DNA of 6,064 nucleotides from Neomoorella mulderi (lineage in GTDB: Bacteria > Bacillota > DSM-521 > Neomoorellales > Neomoorellaceae): contig DRZV01000039.1 in assembly GCA_011375465.1 (NCBI GenBank), forward strand, positions 1 to 6,064, written 5' to 3'. The translations under genes were made by a program, and so were the position numbers. Under the pieces are notes generated by a model, which saw only the letters and a program-made list of their open reading frames with translations, did not search any database and was not told where the DNA came from. Shown piece after piece: positions 4,451 to 6,064 of the stretch. The number at the start of each line of letters is the position of its first letter. Position 1 is the stretch's first letter.

Positions 4451-6064
4451 AATCCTGGATATGTGCAAAGAAAAATGCTTTACCCCCATGGGCAGGGAGA
4501 GGGTGGAACAGCTCCTGCCCGTGCGGGACAGGGAGAAGGTAAAGCGGCGCCTTCAAGCCACCAGCGAGGGGGCAGAGCTGCTCCGCCTGTATCCCCAGAT
4601 ACCCTGGGGTCCGGTCCACGATCTCAGAATTGCCTTGCGGCAGGCCCTGGGGGGAGGGATCTGGAGCCCGGAAGAGCTGTGGCAACTAGCCTCCACCCTT
4701 TCCTCCATCCACAGGATTCGAGCCTTTTTTCAGCAGATAGAAAGAGACAAGGCCTATCCCCTGCTCCATAGTTTAGCCCAGGGCCTTACCCCGTTGGCAG
4801 ATCTGGAAAGGGAGATTTACCGCTGCATAGGTCCTGGAGGAGAGGTTCTGGACAGCGCTTCCCCCCGGCTGGCTTCCCTGAGGAGGGAGATCCAGAGGGT
4901 CCAGGGGGAGGTAAAGGGGAGGCTGGAGAGCTTCCTGCGTTCACCGGAGATCCAGAAGTATCTACAGGATAATCTTTATACCCTCCGCCACGACCGTTAT
5001 GTGCTGCCTGTAAAGCAGGAATATCGGCACAAAGTCCCCGGCCTGGTCCACGACCAGTCGGCCAGCGGCGCCACCCTGTTTATAGAACCCTTAGCCCTGG
5101 TGGAGCTGAATAACGAACTGCGCCGCCTGGCAGCGGCTGAGGCCAGGGAGATAGAGGCCATCCTGGAGGGGCTCACCCGGAAGGTGGCCCAAAAGGGGGC
5201 CATAATCCTAAAAAATCTGGAGATCCTAGGGGAGCTGGATTTCATCCTGGCCAAGGCCAGGTTGAGCCGGGAGATGGAGGGACAGGAGCCTTTCCTCAAC
5301 GAAGAAGGCAGATGGCGCCTCCTCAGGGCCCGCCATCCCTTGCTGGGCAAGGAGGCGGTGCCCATCGATCTGACCCTGGGCGAAGATTTTCACACCCTGG
5401 TCATCACCGGGCCCAACACCGGCGGTAAAACCGTGACCCTGAAGACTGTGGGGCTCCTCACCCTGATGGCCCAATGCGGCTTTCACCTGCCTGCAGCTTC
5501 GGGCACGGAGATAGATCCCACGGCGGAGGTATTTGCCGACATAGGGGATGAGCAGAGCATAGAGCAGTCCCTGAGCACCTTTTCTTCCCATATGAGCCAT
5601 ATAGTGAATATAATCCAACGGGCCACCCCCAAAAGCTTGGTGCTCCTGGACGAATTGGGTGCAGGCACCGACCCAGCAGAGGGGGCAGCCCTGGCCATGG
5701 CCATCCTGGACCATTTTACCCGCCTGGGGGCCCGCACCATAGCCACCACCCACTACAGCGAGCTCAAGGCCTACGCCTATACCGCTCCCGGGGTGGAAAA
5801 CGCCGCCATGGAATTCGACAGCCGTACCCTCAGGCCCACCTTCAGGCTTCTCGTGGGGACGCCCGGGGAAAGCAATGCCTTCATAATAGCTTCCCGTCTG
5901 GGGCTCCCTCCGGATATTGTAGAGAAGGCCCAGGAATACATGGGGGAAAAGGAAAAGAGGGCCAGCCTGCTGATCGCTGGCCTTGCTGAAGATAAGCGCC
6001 TCAGCCAGAGGGAGCGGGAGGAGGCGGAGAGGCTGAAGAGGGAAACAGAAAAGCTGCAGCAGCA
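4416..6064 (+). CDS. mutS2: Endonuclease MutS2 (N-terminal 549 codons, cut by window end)
   Basis: MutS2 is a MutS-family ATPase that in bacteria lacking MutS1-type suppression acts on branched DNA to limit recombination; in Bacillus it also has a role in rescuing collided ribosomes. The GTG at 4416 gives MEKSWIKLELNKILDM, matching the family start. Visible in order: the helical core with R194-YVLPVK; HDQSASGATLFIEP (212-225); Walker A GPNTGGKT (332-339); STFSSHM (387-393), the ABC-type region before Walker B; Walker B LVLLDELGAGTDP with D412/E413; and the switch histidine in THYSEL (445-450). The last residues form a charged helix, the start of the long C-terminal coiled coil. The family is about 780-790 residues long, so the C-terminal Smr nuclease domain lies beyond the window. 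The frame stays open with no lesion throughout. The gene overlaps the U32 gene by 35 nt in another frame and likely shares its transcript. Confidence 0.95.
   Translation, partial: MEKSWIKLELNKILDMCKEKCFTPMGRERVEQLLPVRDREKVKRRLQATSEGAELLRLYPQIPWGPVHDLRIALRQALGGGIWSPEELWQLASTLSSIHRIRAFFQQIERDKAYPLLHSLAQGLTPLADLEREIYRCIGPGGEVLDSASPRLASLRREIQRVQGEVKGRLESFLRSPEIQKYLQDNLYTLRHDRYVLPVKQEYRHKVPGLVHDQSASGATLFIEPLALVELNNELRRLAAAEAREIEAILEGLTRKVAQKGAIILKNLEILGELDFILAKARLSREMEGQEPFLNEEGRWRLLRARHPLLGKEAVPIDLTLGEDFHTLVITGPNTGGKTVTLKTVGLLTLMAQCGFHLPAASGTEIDPTAEVFADIGDEQSIEQSLSTFSSHMSHIVNIIQRATPKSLVLLDELGAGTDPAEGAALAMAILDHFTRLGARTIATTHYSELKAYAYTAPGVENAAMEFDSRTLRPTFRLLVGTPGESNAFIIASRLGLPPDIVEKAQEYMGEKEKRASLLIAGLAEDKRLSQREREEAERLKRETEKLQQ

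Noticed and set aside
4463..4771. Open reading frame of 102 codons on the plus strand
   Set aside because: It is a shadow in another frame of mutS2, whose frame matches its family throughout this stretch.
1..6064. Search for CRISPR repeats, insertion-sequence ends, tRNA or rRNA genes
   Set aside because: By eye I found no regularly spaced repeats, no transposase-like frame with terminal inverted repeats, and no cloverleaf or rRNA signature on either strand.

Overview
The window reads as bacterial chromosome, most likely from an anaerobic, possibly thermophilic, member of the Clostridia (Firmicutes). The grounds are a monomer-type [FeFe] hydrogenase, a two-domain peptidase-U32/DUF3656 protein directly followed by mutS2 (a pairing I know from clostridial genomes), fairly high GC with frequent AGG/AGA and ATA codons, and good Shine-Dalgarno sites. 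The genus cannot be fixed from this sequence.

Layout. (1) Positions 1-80, minus strand: a short piece resembling the C-terminal zinc motif (CxxC...YxFD) of the redox chaperone Hsp33. It runs off the left edge and has no recognisable upstream body. (2) 174-1839, plus strand: one [FeFe] hydrogenase gene in three pieces. It has a frameshift at a C6 run near 504-509 and an in-frame TAG at 1345-1347. It also lacks the stretch that normally carries the His/Cys [4Fe-4S] cluster, and has a Cys-to-Tyr change in a ferredoxin-like cluster motif. All three catalytic H-cluster motifs are still readable. It is a recent pseudogene or a gene carrying sequencing or assembly errors. (3) 1838-1859: a rho-independent terminator closing the hydrogenase unit, followed by a TATAAT box near 1892. 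(4) 1925-4450: an intact 841-residue U32 family protein with both U32-like halves. (5) 4416 to the right edge: the first 549 codons of mutS2, starting with GTG inside the end of the U32 gene (35-nt overlap) and cut by the window before its C-terminal nuclease region.

The U32 and mutS2 genes form one transcription unit, probably translationally coupled, and look like ordinary housekeeping genes under good selection. The hydrogenase is a separate unit with no HydB/HydC-type partner genes visible beside it. I see no mobile element, CRISPR array, tRNA or rRNA. I did not find a new biological system: the real oddities are the decay pattern of the hydrogenase and the truncated Hsp33-like piece beside it.
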